Origin: Hirudo medicinalis
Taxonomy: Eukaryota; Annelida; Clitellata; Hirudinida; Hirudinidae
DNA length: 64,000 nucleotides
Assembly (NCBI GenBank): GCA_011800805.1
Contig: MPNW01000001.1
Coordinates: 75,162 to 139,161 of the forward strand
Direction: 5' to 3'
The notes beneath the pieces were generated by a model. The model saw only the letters and a program-made list of their open reading frames with translations. It was not told the origin of the DNA and did no database searches. Both the position numbers and the translations under genes were made by a program. Positions 43,786 through 55,700 of the stretch are shown here, piece by piece. Numbering within the stretch: the first letter of the stretch is position 1; the number at the start of each line of letters is the position of its first letter.

Positions 43786-46182
43786 TCAAGAATCCTTCAT
43801 CTTCTTGCTTTTGTTTTCCTTTAATGTCTAAAGTCAAAAAACACTCAATGCATTTGTGTCTGTTAGGATGTTAAGATTGACTCACCTCATAAATCAAAAT
43901 TTCCCTTTTGCGTTTATTTATCTCTTTCTTCTCTCCAAATCCTGTTGTGTCAAGCTTCTGATCAAACATTAAATCATTAGTCAGATCATTATACAAATTA
44001 CTAGAGGCAAAGCATAAACCAACAATCTCAGCTTGTTTTCTCAAGTGGTCAACTTCTAACGCTATCCTTACTACCTCCTCATCATTCACTCTGTACTCAC
44101 CAAGTCGTGTACCTTTGCAAAGCAAGTAGAAACTTATTAATTATGAAGACTATAGAAAGAAAAGTTTAATTTGTGTACCTATGTTCTCTTCAATGGACTT
44201 TTGCAAAGCAACATCAAATGGTGTAACTAAGGTCAAAGCCAAACCATTTTTTCCTGTTGTGATAATTGAATTAATAACATTTTGCAATTACATTCATAAA
44301 TACTTACTTACCTGCCCTAGCAGTTCTTCCAACTCTGTGGATGTAAACCTCAGCTTCTCTGGGAACATTGTGATTGATTACAAAGTCCACAGTGGGAAAA
44401 TCAAGACCTCTTAAAAACAAGTTCATTTGCTTATGATTCAAATATTGATAACTCAAGCCTCCATAAAGACTAAGTATTTCATCAAATCATACAACTCTTC
44501 ACATTAAATCAACCTGCTAGCAAGATTTGTTGCAACAATAACTCTTGTCTGGAAGGACTTGAATTTTGAGAGAGCATCATTTCTTAGCTTCTGTGACATA
44601 GCAGAGTGAAGTGCCAAACAAGGAATGTTGAGTTGGTTGAGCATTGTGAAGAGAATGTGACAGTACCTGAGAAGTTTGAAAGCATTGAGTTTACATTTTT
44701 AAATTTTAATTATTTGATTTGTATTGTGCACCGATATATCTCAATGATATCTGAGCACTAGTATCTCCAAACTACTTATGTAGCAGCACTTCCAAAGGGG
44801 ACTTGGAAATGCAGTTACATAATGACTTTTTACCACTGCCTGCAAGAATGCAACCCATTTAGCTAACCAGCACACCAGGTTTTATTGTAAATGTATTAGA
44901 GAAAGTTCATACTTGCAGGTGATTGTGAAGATAATAATGGATGCATTGGGCTTGCTCTTTATGTATTCATTTAATATGTGGACCAAGTAAGCATCTTTCT
45001 GGTGTGCAGGAACCCTTATAAATTGTTGATCTAATCCTTCAACAGTTGCCACTCTAAAAACAAATAAGAGTAGGATTCATCACATAATTTTTATCAAAGA
45101 CATAATATTAACTGACACATCTTTGGATATCCAGACAAAAGGCTTCTTATTGGACATTTCCAAGAATTGCTTGAGCTTGTCTGACATTGTTGCACTGAAC
45201 AGAAGCACCTGCCTTTTAGTTGATAGAGCAGAGCAAATAACTTTCAATTGTTCATTAAAACGACCCTCCAGGAGTCTGTCAGCTTCATCGAAAATCTTCG
45301 AGTATTACAAATCAGTGTTATGACAACATGAATGTTGTAAAAATTGCTGCAAATTAAATTATTGTAATAGCCTACCAACCACATATTTGATATTTGACAA
45401 TTTCATATTGGTGCCACTCTCAATATGATCGGCCAATCTCCCTGGTGTTGCAACAATGACGTGGACCTTACTGGTCAGCTCAGTTCCCTGCTTCACAACA
45501 TCCTCTCCTCCGACAATTGTGACACACTTCACGTCGGCAATCCTGCCAAGACGAGTAAAGTGGTCTGTGATCTGGTGGGCAAGCTCCCTGGAGAAATTAG
45601 AATTGTTGAAAAGTGTGTTGAACATGTGTAAACTATTAGGCTCAGTGGATCAGTGCTAAAAATATACAAATGTTTGGATTACCTAAAGTGTGCCAACAAA
45701 TGAAATAGATTTTAATTAGAAATCATGGCAACGAGTAAATTGATATCTGAAGTTAAAAATTGGAAGCGGAGTAATGCCTTGGATGGAATACGTTCGATCT
45801 CAGAAAGCGATTTCCATAGCATTTGATAGGGTGTTAAATGAAAACCTAGTTGGGGTAAGAACAAGAGCCAAATATGGAGTGCTTTCAAGGCATAAATCAT
45901 TGACAATTGGAAGGACGAAGGCAGCAGTTTTGCCACTCCCTGTCTTTGCACATCCCATGCAGTCAGATCCTGAAAATTGAAATAAAGTGCCTGCATGTTC
46001 TCTAAATGTATGATGAAAATCAGTTAGGCATTCTGACTACCTCTAAGTATTCTTGGGATGCAATTTGCTTGGACAGGGGTAGGCCTTTTCATACCAAGAT
46101 CCCGACATTTCTTTGAAAGTGCAGGATTGAGGCCCAATTCTTCAAATGTCTTTTGCTTGGGAGTTTCATCCAGGCTAGACAT
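43786..46182 (-). CDS. DDX49: DEAD-box RNA helicase DDX49 (Dbp8-like), 10 exons
   Basis: ATP-dependent RNA helicase of the nucleolus, orthologue of yeast Dbp8 in small-subunit rRNA processing. Exons (minus): 46182-46041, 45969-45846, 45587-45380, 45295-45117, 45053-44913, 44666-44514, 44409-44312, 44253-44179, 44112-43886 and 43827-43786. Phases all agree, giving 462 residues (human about 483). Motifs: F-x-x-L-G-L and Q motif PTPVQ (34-38), Walker A AKTGSGKT (55-62), [18 protein letters not shown] at 161-164 in [13 protein letters not shown] at 192-194, ATNLASRGLD and [10 protein letters not shown] (340-349). The C-terminal [13 protein letters not shown] box is specific for DDX49/Dbp8. The last exon encodes only 13 residues ([13 protein letters not shown]). 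The start ATG at 46182 is preferred over an upstream in-frame ATG at 46212 because it gives the conserved FEELGL spacing; this is not certain. Confidence 0.96.
44780..44880 (-). mobile_element. tRNA-derived SINE, copy 4, partial (DDX49 intron)
   Basis: The minus strand reads CTGGTTAGCTAAATGGGTTG, CATTCTTGCAGGCAGTGGTA, AAAGTCATTATGTAACTGC. It aligns with the tRNA-like head of the family (A box TTAGCTAAATGGGTTG). The body is not detected. It lies in the DDX49 intron between exons 44913 and 44666. Confidence 0.55.
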
Positions 46183-47351
46183 TTTCTGGTCTAAGAACAA
46201 TGAAAGCAACAAATGATGTTCAACTGGCTGGTCTGTTCACTTATTAAGATTGTGATTACAAAATTTGATAATATTCGTTGAAATTGAACTTCCTTTGCTG
46301 TCATTTTTTTTAATTTTAGGAATTAAATTAATCTAATATTATGGGAGTTTATGCCCATGAAGGTTATCAGATGGTACTCCAATATTCTGTTTATTGAAGT
46401 TCATGTAAAGGTGAATCGGGCGAGAAGAAAGCGTTCGTCTTGACTTGATTTATTTTGTAATATAAAGCATACGATAAGTATTTAAAACAGCACTGCTTGA
46501 TTACTTACACTTCAATAATTCTAATAAAGATAATGATCCTTCAAATTCGAAGGGCTTTTATTTTTAAAATCGCTTAAATGAACAAACCAAATTTCTTTAT
46601 TGAATTGCCCCAGCAATATTTGCAAATCGAACGAAACGAGATATTAACAAACAATCCCAGCGATGAACGATAGACTCATGTGTAAACAACGATTGATGTA
46701 GCATAGCCGCATATAAAATGATTTAAATTTTCTACAACCAAAATTGTCAACTTAGCTGATTTAGTCAATTAATATTTGCCAAACTGTTATTATAAAAATT
46801 AATGATAATAAGATTTGTATTTAGTTAATGATTAATTAGGAAAGCGGGCTGATCCTTTGACTTCTCTCTTCCCTGATAAAGCCATTCAAATGTTTTGCCA
46901 TTATGACGCTTGTCCAAGCATTTTAATGCTTGAGGAGTCAACAATTTCCCATATTAGACTACTTAATTCTTTCATTGTTACTTTCGTTTTTATCCCCTTC
47001 AGGAGGGGCCGAATACCATGTATTAGTAATGTTAGGGGAGCAACAAATTATCAGTTTCTCCCCGGGCACAGAAACCCCTAGCTACGTATATCTGGCACTA
47101 CGGTGCTCTGCGAACTAATTATAGCACATATTCTCTTTTGTAAATTAGTATAAACTTTGCTCAAACAGTAATCTGATAATTATTTATTTTGCTCGCTTAT
47201 ATTCATTGCATGTTTTTGTTTTAGTGAGGTGTGGTTTTAAAGGATCAACATGCCGATATGTTTGCTTTTAACTAGGCCGAGCCTTTGGCGTAACACGTAG
47301 TAAAAAACTTACATTTTTTAAAGAAAGATTGGTCAAATTATATATCAAAAT
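46183..47351. promoter_or_regulatory. divergent intergenic region DDX49/BLTP3-like
   Basis: 1.17 kb between two divergent start codons, expected to contain both promoters. No TATA-type or CpG-like signal could be assigned. Within it, 47010-47100 is a second copy of the dispersed repeat seen at 38041 (AAATTATCAGTTTCTCCCCG, GGCACAGAAACCCCTAGCTA). Confidence 0.5.
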
Positions 47352-50300
47352 ATGAGTGGTCTTATAAAGCAACAGATCTTGAAACGGCTTTCAAAGTATG
47401 ATAAGTTGTTTATGATAAATAATTCCTTGAAAGTATTATTTTTATGGCATTATTTTATATTTAGTGATTTATGTATTTGCAGATTCACCAAGAATCTTTC
47501 TGCAGACCAAATAAATTTGAGTGCCATGAAAGGCGAGGGTGATTTAACAAATTTAGAGCTGGATGAGATTATATTGATGGAACTTTTGGGGACTCCATCA
47601 TGGGTGAAACTAACGAGAGCTTTTTGTAACAGACTCACAATTAAAGTATGCACTGTGTCTTCTCTTCCTTTGTTAATGGAGCTCTGTTTTAAGTCTGGAT
47701 TTTAATCTGAACTTTCAGGTTCAATGGACAAAGCTTAGTTCACAACCAATAATACTGGTCTGATATTTTCATTACTGAGTATGTTTACATGCAACTAATC
47801 TTAAACATATTACTTGTTACTCAAGATACTTGATGAAGTGAATATTGAAATGGAGACCTGTGATTACAGGGATCATATGTCAGAGAATATCTTTTCATCA
47901 TACAGGTATAAAATAATAGCATTGGCAACAATTACAGAAGCCAAGTGAATATACTTTTGTATATAATTGTAGAAAACCACAATGCATGTGAAAACTCTTT
48001 ATTATTCTAACTTGGTATCAGTTGTTGGGTTTCCATAAAAAAATTATACCAAAATAATAAAATAGATTGGGGCCAACCTCCGAATAAAGAAATACAGTTA
48101 TGCTGAATTAATTTTATTCTTTGCCTTTTGTAAATCTTGCACTTTCTGCATAATAGATAAATCCAAATAATTTGTTTTTTAATTTTTATATAAACTAAAA
48201 CTTATTGAAATTTTTTCAGCTCTGGGAAATATGGCTATACAGAACAAATCATGGATGGGATGTCCTTGTCTATTAATGTCATTAACATCAATTTCAGATC
48301 AAGTTCTTTTCATGCCACATTTCAAGTTAGTTTATAAACTTATTAGAATGTGATGTCAGTATTATTATATGCAATATTAAGCAATAGCGGTATCTGATGA
48401 TTGCATTTGAAACTAAAAGTCGATCAATTTGTAACCTATCTTGTTTGTGATTGCAATGCACCATTGGGCACCTGCTATGTAAGTGTCTTGCAACTATTAT
48501 CATCACCCATCAGCTCTGTCAGATAAGATAAGAGGACGTAATGAGAATCCTTTGAATTGAAATGTGATGCATCTTCAAAGATAATGATTATCTGTGTTGT
48601 TTTTACAATCAATTCTGTATGTTTTATTATATTACATTCTATATGTTCATTTTGGAGTTCTGTAAAACATGGGAAACAGTTTTATAGAAGATCATTGTGG
48701 CTTCAAAACTTGTTCATGCTTTTTTTTTAGAAGCATGAGAAACATTTCCAAAAACATTCATGTGCTATTTATTTTATAACCACATCTTGAAGAAATTCAT
48801 AGCAGTAGCATGCTAATTTAAATTGCCAAAGATGAAGCTTGTATAATTTCCTAGGTAATCACAATTATCTTTAAGCAAAAGCTTTTTAATAAACTTGATT
48901 AAACTTATAGGGAAGTTAAAGTGTAGGAAATGTGACCGTACTGGTTAGATCTAGAACCTGGATACCTTAAGTTCTAAATGAGCAGTTAAGAAGTAGCTAG
49001 ACCAAATGTTCAGGTTAGCTCAGTGAGTTGCATTCCTGCATGCAATGGTAATGGCATCGGTCACAATGTGGTTGTGGTTCACACAATTAGCTAAATATAA
49101 AATAGGCTGGTTTTATTGACATTGTTTAACTTTATAACATATTAATAACATTGGATGGTTAAGGTTTTTGTTTATTTTAAAACTTGTTTTGTTTGTCAAC
49201 CTCTCAATGCTCAAGGACTTGATATTCTTGAATGATTCTATGAAGTAATTTGAGTTTGAAGATATTTACTGGAAGGAGAATGGAACTAGCTAATTAGCTG
49301 CAATGTAATAAATCTAGGACCGGGAATGATTAAAATTTTCTTGATCGATTTTTTAAAAAGTCGATTAATCGATTAATCATAACGCACATATATTCCAACC
49401 ACTTTTAGCGATCTGGTTGAATTAAACTCTGCATTAGTCAGTATACACTGCACACAATAACCCACCCTGGTTTAGTTAAAATGATCAATGACATAACTTC
49501 ACTCAAATATGTTGTAAATTCATTTATTTGTTTAAAAACTTTGAGAAAAAAGTGAGAATTAATTTAATTATATACAGTAATAATACTGTAAAATAATAAC
49601 AATAGAAATAATAATAATGATAATAATAATAACAGTAACAATAATAATAATACAATCAGTCACTTTATATAAGGCAAGTAGGCATCATTTATTATAAATC
49701 ACATTAGTTAATGTGCACATAATTAGTAGTTGATAAATTTTAATTAAATTAATTTTTAAAATAATATTCCTTTTTGAGTAAATGTTTAAAAAAGCTGATG
49801 TGATTGTTTATTTGTTTGTCTAGATGTCGAGGGTGACGGTCGAAAGTCGAACACCGACCTGGCAAGTCGGAAGCTTGGACAGGACGAGAATAAAGAACGA
49901 TCTGAGGGGGGAGGTGATCATCTTCAAGGAAGTTCAATGGCAGGCTGTCAGGATTGAAGCCAATGCATTGACAGATTGGATTTTAACCACTCCTCTCAGG
50001 CTGATTGCCAATCAATCAAAAATCAGGATCAATCTCAAAAAAAGAATGGCTGGCAAGTTTTTGCAAATTGCTCATTTTTTAAAAATATTGTTGTTAGAAC
50101 ATCATCCTGTTTACTGTGCTACTCCAGTGTATTTGATACATAATGTGCTTATTATTTGTTTTTGTTTCTTGATGAGTGCCAATGCAATGTTACCAAATTA
50201 AATTTCAGTAATAATATGTCTCTATGATTGATCAGCAATTGTGTGTTGAACAGATTGTGGCATTATTTGCACAAAAGTTGAAGTCAACATGGATGATGTG

Positions 50301-52751
50301 CTTTGGGTTCTCACTGATTCTCAGGTGTTTGCAGCTATGACCTTTGTCGATGACCTTAGAAACATCATCGTAAACAACCAAGTATGTTGCTATGGAAACA
50401 TTGTTAAGTTGCCTCTTATTATGAAGACAACTTGAATTTAAGCACTCTATTTTTGTATTAAACACTATTAACATGGTTGATAATAAGTTATTTATTTGTT
50501 AATTATTTTAACACAATATTGACATTAGATTTTGCATTTTCAAGTTGATAAAAATATCAAAATTTTAGATTATGAAACAACATCTTTAATGTTAAATATT
50601 TAATGTTTGTAGTGCAAGGTGCTCTCTAAATTATGTTGTGCACTTTCCATCCTATTCATCTAGTTGGAATGGATACTAAGTAACGCTTAAGATGAGTGCA
50701 AGTGGCAAAATAACTAATGACGATGGTGACGATGATGATCATCATCATCATCATCTAAGGAACTTATATGCAAATTTTACTCAGAATATCAATATTTAAG
50801 GCAATATAATTACACTCAGAATATCAGTATTTAAGGCAATATAATTACTTTGAATCTTGTTTATTACAAATCATTTTTTTATTTGGACATTTGTGCCAAA
50901 CCAATATACAAAACAATTGTATATTTGACATATCCATGGAATGTATTGTATCGGATAAGAAGTTGTTAGTAGTCAATCTGCTAGTGATGGGGAAGAAGTA
51001 TGCTTAATATATATTTATATTTGTTTATATAATTTATTGGAAGCCAATCAATCGTAGGAAGATATGATAATGTTTTTCTAGATGAATTTGATAAGCAAGC
51101 ATGTGATATGGGATTTTGTGAGCTTGTTTACACATAGAATAACTTTTGTTTCAGTCTGCTCACATCATTATTTGAAGAATCAGAGAATGAACGACCATTA
51201 AAAAATGTTCATGTAATTTTTTGTACAAATTGCTTTTAAGGAGCATTTTGATGGGTTCATATCGGTCATTCTTTTTCAAGTTTCAAATTCTGCTTTATTA
51301 CCAGGGATTGAATCATGCAATCATTATTATGTAACATTAATTGTCAACCAGCACTTCAAAGATTATTTAACATCAAAACAGCTTGAATTTTCTAGTCTTT
51401 TCAACAATCATTTTAGAAATATCCTTTGAAGTAATTCTGACCATAATTTCTGGTGGAGGTCCTTTTGAGACTTTAATTACTTTCTTGTTATGGTGGAGTT
51501 ATTTTTGGTTCCAAGATATAAATCTTTGATTAGTAAACATTAATATTAATCTTATTTCTATTAAGGAAAATTTAAATGAAAAGTGATGTTGACGTCATTG
51601 GATGATTTCAGAGCACTCAAGTCTCTCTCGTGCCAAAGTCCCAATCGTGTGCTTCGGCATTAAAATCCCCTCCTGCCCCCACAAAACTTTGTCTCAACGC
51701 CAATTGGATGTTGAGAGGTTCTTCAACAAATTCAGCGAATCTTCATATCATTTCTTCTCAGGCAGGATTGAACTCCATCTCTGTGACGACATTTCTCAGG
51801 GTTAGTTGTTTTGTAGCTGTTAATTTTAAATTGTGAAACTGAACATAGTTCATTGATTAAAATGTAAGAGATTTCTTTGAGAGAAAAGAATGTTTTGCTG
51901 TTGGAACAGTAGGTTGAAAAAGGGTGAAACAACAAATTGGTAAAATTGATGTGCTCATTAATAATTGAACTCTTTTGTATTATTTTCTGAAAAGAGCCAA
52001 GTTTCTTAAAAAGAAAACCCCCAACAAATACTAACCAGAGTCAGAGTCTAACTTTACTTTTTATTGTTTTCAAAACTTGTAGTATTTGAGGAAAAATTCA
52101 TTTTTCTTGATGTTACATCATTTGGTTCTCTGCTCTGGTTTTCCTTCATGGTGGATGCCCTTTTACAATCACGAACTTCTAGTCAATTAGCTGAGATGAA
52201 CAAGAGCAGATTATGAAGAAAAGGAACTAGTTTTCTATAAAATGTTTTATTTTTCTCTAAAATTATCATCTCAATGCCGATATGATGATATCAGAATTAA
52301 ACATTGGATTCTCTCCATCTCCAAAAAACATGTTTTTACAACTATCTCACTCTTATGCAATGTGTTTTACATTCGCTCTATTAATGGAAAAAAATGATTT
52401 AATAATTAATTTTTAATAATTCTGATTCAAGATTTAAAAATAAAAAATTTGATAACTTTCCAGAAAGCTCAAACTATAGATGCAGAATTGAGGGTGGAGC
52501 AATGCAACTTGTTCTTAACCAATTGGAACTCAGCTATTACCCCATGAGACATGCAGGTGAGACCAATCACAACATTGTTTTACATTCTAGAAAAATTGCT
52601 CTTCTCTGATTTGACAATCATTTTTAACTAACTACGAGCTAGGATGTATAAGAGATGCATGGAGGTGAATGTTTAATATATGTTAGTGTATTATTATTAT
52701 TAGTTATTAGGTAATATATATTAGTACCTGTTTATATTAGGTGAATGTTTT

Positions 52752-52791
<40 letters not shown>

Positions 52792-55700
52792 CATATGTAT
52801 AGAAAGATTATGTGCATGGAAGTCATTATATTGCTTTAAAAAGAGTTTCACAAATAGAACTTGGTTAATTTTATTATATACTAGCTTTTTCAAACTGGCT
52901 TTGCCAGCCATGTAACACATATATAAATCCAGCCAGCTGCTTGTCGTCAAGGAACTGGGCGATTATAATGGTGCTCCCACAACTGGACTCGAACCCATGC
53001 TGCCATCACGAGAGGCGAAGTCTTAAATGTCAGACCGTGGAGCACGATGCTCCTCGCTTTCAGTAGCTCTCGAGTTTAAAGCTCGTATGTGATTTAGGAA
53101 AAAGTAAAAGTTGGAAAACTTGAAAGTTGAAAATAGCACAGTTGTCGTAAGAATGGCATAGGCATTTGCAAATTTCAAGTTGCTGCCATTCACCGTTTGG
53201 GAGGATTTCTTGGGACAGACAAACATACGAACGCACTTTCTGTTTTACATTATAGATTTTCGTTATTATTTTACCACATTCACTTAGGCTACAAAGTAGA
53301 TGTAATAGATAGATAGTATAGATAGTAGAATACCATATTCAGGGATATTGATTTGATTTCATGAGGCACTTGCAATACTTTATTTAATTTTAAAATGATT
53401 AAGGTTCAACCAGGCAAGGGTGGCCCAGATACAATGAGTGCAATTCTTCTGTGGAAAGGTGGACACAGTCGTTACTATCCAGCTACCTCAAACACAAGGA
53501 CATCATCGACTGGCACCTTCAGAGGTTCTCAAAGGGTGTGAAGCAAGAGATCCTGGAGTGTTGCATGGTCGTGCGACTGAAGGATTTGTGTTTGTATTGC
53601 GTGTCCAGTTCTAACGACCCCAAGAAATCAAAACCTCGAAGGTTCTTCGGCTCCGACAAGAAACGTCTGCTCCTCCCGGAAGACATGCCCGTATTCCATG
53701 TCGAATTCACGAATTACTATCGCTCTCCGATCCCATCCTCACTTCACGTCACCATCAACCCAGTCTGCCTCTCCGTCCATCATCCTTCTCTTCTGTGGAT
53801 CAATGCCTTTGTCCTGAACGTCATGAAAAAATCTGTGGGTAGGATACCGGCGTTCGAGTGCCGACGATGTGACTCCGTGATAATTGTGTATTTCATGTGC
53901 AGCCGGTCTTTTGAAAGCCCCATCTATCCGTGCTGGATGTGAAGGCACTGTCTTTGCCCAGCCGAGTGATCGTATAGATGTGTTTGCCGCATCTAAAGAC
54001 GCTTGGTGGTCGCAGGTTGTGGGTTGCGAACACGATACATAATGACTTCTTTTGCTCGTTATTACCATATGTAGGAATGAAACCCATTGGGCTAACCTGC
54101 ATGCCAAGTTTGGGGAATTTTAATATCTGAGCTAATCAAAATTGGACTTGAGATTTATGCAAGCCCTTCTTCACTGTATTTGAAATCTTTATTAGATGTC
54201 GATGTGGATTTAATTCAGTTTTGAAGTTAATTGTAAAAAGAGAAAATACAATTTTGTGTATTTGAATTTTTTTTAATTGAATAAGATCATTTTAGGATTG
54301 CGATAAATTAAACCAGCTAAATTAATGAGATCAATTAATTCCAGGAGAAACTCCCTTTGAGGAAATTATCTGAAAAGCAGGTTGACACTAGGCTTGAAGT
54401 TCTTATGCCAAGAGTGAGAATTTTTAAGGCTTTGATTAAATATATTGCTTATATTATATTGTTTAAATAATAGCTTGACATCTTTGGTTATGAAATAACA
54501 CTTGCTCTACGTAATGTTTATTGGATACCTATTTTGTACAGATAACGCTTCCAGCCAGTGAGACTCAAGATTATGGAAGAGATGAAGATTTGCTACAGAT
54601 CCACTTGTCAAAACTACTCATAACTAACCTCCTCGTTGATGACTCGAGCCACAAAAACTCTACTAGAGTTTTGGCATCACAGTTCCAAACATACAAATTA
54701 TCAAAGTTTTACCACTTTGGTTTCCAGTTTAAAAATGCATCTGCTGAAACTGGGGGAAATGGAAAAAAGTCTCAGGAACTATCAATTCCTCCTCTCAAAT
54801 ATCCACATGGTTTCATTGATGCCATCACCAGAAGCAATAAACATCTGAAGAAAGAAGGTATGTCAATGTTTTTAGCCCATATCTTTAAAATTTTGTAAGG
54901 ATTTTGCAGTGAAAAATATTGATACATTCTTTCACAAGCTGAGTTGTGTTGCTTTAAAACATAAACAATATGTTTCATTATATGCATACATATGATATGT
55001 TTCATTGTACAATGTGACAGGGGATAGCGAGATGTGGTGTCTAGTTTGCGATCAATTCTGGATTGACTTTTTGACACCAAACAAACAACCCTCTCATCCG
55101 TCCGGACGCAAGTTTAAAACACAAAACTTTCTGGAATCATTTCCTTTTACACTGTGGCTCTTGGTGTCGCCCACACAAGAACTGTCAGTGGCAAAGATTG
55201 ATCCACCAAGATTTGAGCAGAATGTCACGTGCATGATGTGCATTGATGTCAAGGTGAAGATCCTGGCAGACTGCCAACAATTGAATTTCTTGACTCGAAT
55301 GATGTCATTTGCCTTAAAAACGTACGATGAAATTGCTTTGGACACTTATCGGATAGGTAGGAATTTCTTGATTTTTTGATTTTGGCTCTGGGATTTACAA
55401 TTTTAATTAATCATTAACAACACTGCAGGTTTATCAACTCCATCTCTCGAAATATTAACGACTTCATTAATTCTCTTGCCAAAAGTTGAATTATGTCTTA
55501 TTTTACCATCATCACCAATGATGTCATCATCTTCTTCATCATCCATCCCTTATGCTTCATCATCTTCTTCTTCGTTGATGTCACTATCAAATCGTGCAAT
55601 TGAAAATCAAAATGGCTTGAAACACAATGCATCCATTTCGAGTGATGAAGTCACAAGAAGTCAAACAACAAAATTGATATGCAAAGATGATCTCTTAATC

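Noticed and set aside
46182..46212. Upstream ATG (MLLSLFLDQK) as DDX49 start
   Set aside because: It adds a hydrophobic leader not known for this nuclear family. The internal ATG gives the usual start, though this is not proven.
53739..54107. 122-codon minus-strand frame in the BLTP3-like gene
   Set aside because: It is the reverse of a real exon plus a SINE copy.
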